A stretch of DNA of 64,000 nucleotides from NCBI RefSeq assembly GCF_022809775.1, contig NZ_CP094380.1:3385501-3449500 (forward strand). The letters are read 5' to 3'. This document shows positions 63,983 to 64,000 of this stretch, piece by piece. The notes under the pieces were generated by a model. The model made no database searches. It had not been told where the DNA came from and worked only from the letters and a program-made list of their open reading frames with translations. The position numbers were made by a program, and so were the translations under genes. Source of the DNA: Pseudodesulfovibrio tunisiensis (GTDB taxonomy: Bacteria > Desulfobacterota > Desulfovibrionia > Desulfovibrionales > Desulfovibrionaceae). The stretch's first letter is position 1. The number at the start of each line of letters is the position of its first letter.

Positions 63983-64000
63983 CATGCTGTCGTTTACGTG

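Overview
The window reads as a GC-rich chromosome of a sulfate-reducing deltaproteobacterium of the Desulfovibrionaceae type (Desulfovibrio / Pseudodesulfovibrio-like). The evidence is an Ech-type [NiFe] hydrogenase operon, a chemoreceptor with a periplasmic c-type haem motif, the family mix and the codon style. From about 57.7 kb the base composition drops and mobile-element genes begin.

Layout. 0-7.3 kb, mostly minus strand: a 3'-truncated potA-like ABC ATPase, then a likely operon purB-pyrE-L,D-transpeptidase/NTF2 (Csd6-like)-membrane coiled-coil protein-M99 carboxypeptidase (Csd4-like), preceded by an FmdB zinc ribbon gene and a tiny basic protein gene. 7.6-14 kb, plus strand: a conserved hypothetical gene, an RND efflux pair (periplasmic lipoprotein plus transporter, no outer-membrane channel), a nested inverted-repeat element and an NADPH-dependent FMN reductase-like gene. 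14-23.4 kb, minus strand: proS, ispG, echABCDEF with a good sigma70 promoter, and a PAPS-reductase-like PP-loop gene. 23.4-26.2 kb: a flavin-binding protein gene, two identical tRNA-Arg(ACG) genes, and a 30-repeat type I-E-like CRISPR array with no cas gene in the window. 26.3-31.9 kb: xseA, an M23 peptidase gene, xseB, ispA and dxs. 32-37.6 kb: a 3'-5' exonuclease, a TPR protein, a hypothetical gene, lgt, a glutaminyl cyclase, a TetR regulator and ispH. 37.8-43.6 kb: a candidate molybdenum-cofactor riboswitch, moaE, moaA, a Cache-HAMP-PAS-GGDEF-EAL protein, arfB and a YchJ-like SEC-C protein. 43.7-49.5 kb: a signalling cluster of two histidine kinases and two response regulators, one with HDOD and one with a degenerate HD-GYP domain. 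49.5-57.6 kb, minus strand: a giant DUF748/AsmA-like protein, trpB behind a complete attenuator whose leader peptide has three consecutive Trp codons, gluQ-RS, and the haem chemoreceptor.

57.7-64 kb is accessory DNA. It holds a VbhA-type antitoxin gene with no toxin in view, the C-terminal stub of a tyrosine recombinase, a cluster of GGGACCC/GGGTCCC motifs, and the 3' half of a tRNA-Thr(CGT). The tRNA fragment fits one end of an integrated element running rightwards out of the window. That element carries an excisionase-like HTH protein with an AT-hook, a large HUH-type Rep/endonuclease candidate, and trbJ-trbK-trbL-like mating-pair genes.

How the genes fit together. IspG, IspH, Dxs and IspA cover four isoprenoid steps. 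The shape-enzyme operon may link peptidoglycan trimming (vibrioid form) to nucleotide synthesis genes. Ech couples ferredoxin and H2 to ion translocation. The signalling block and the haem receptor would serve behavioural or redox responses. The most rewarding items are the trp attenuator nested between gluQ-RS and trpB, the Csd4/Csd6-like operon with its uncharacterised membrane partner, the CRISPR array whose last repeat is converted into an intrinsic terminator, and the HUH/Trb element at tRNA-Thr.
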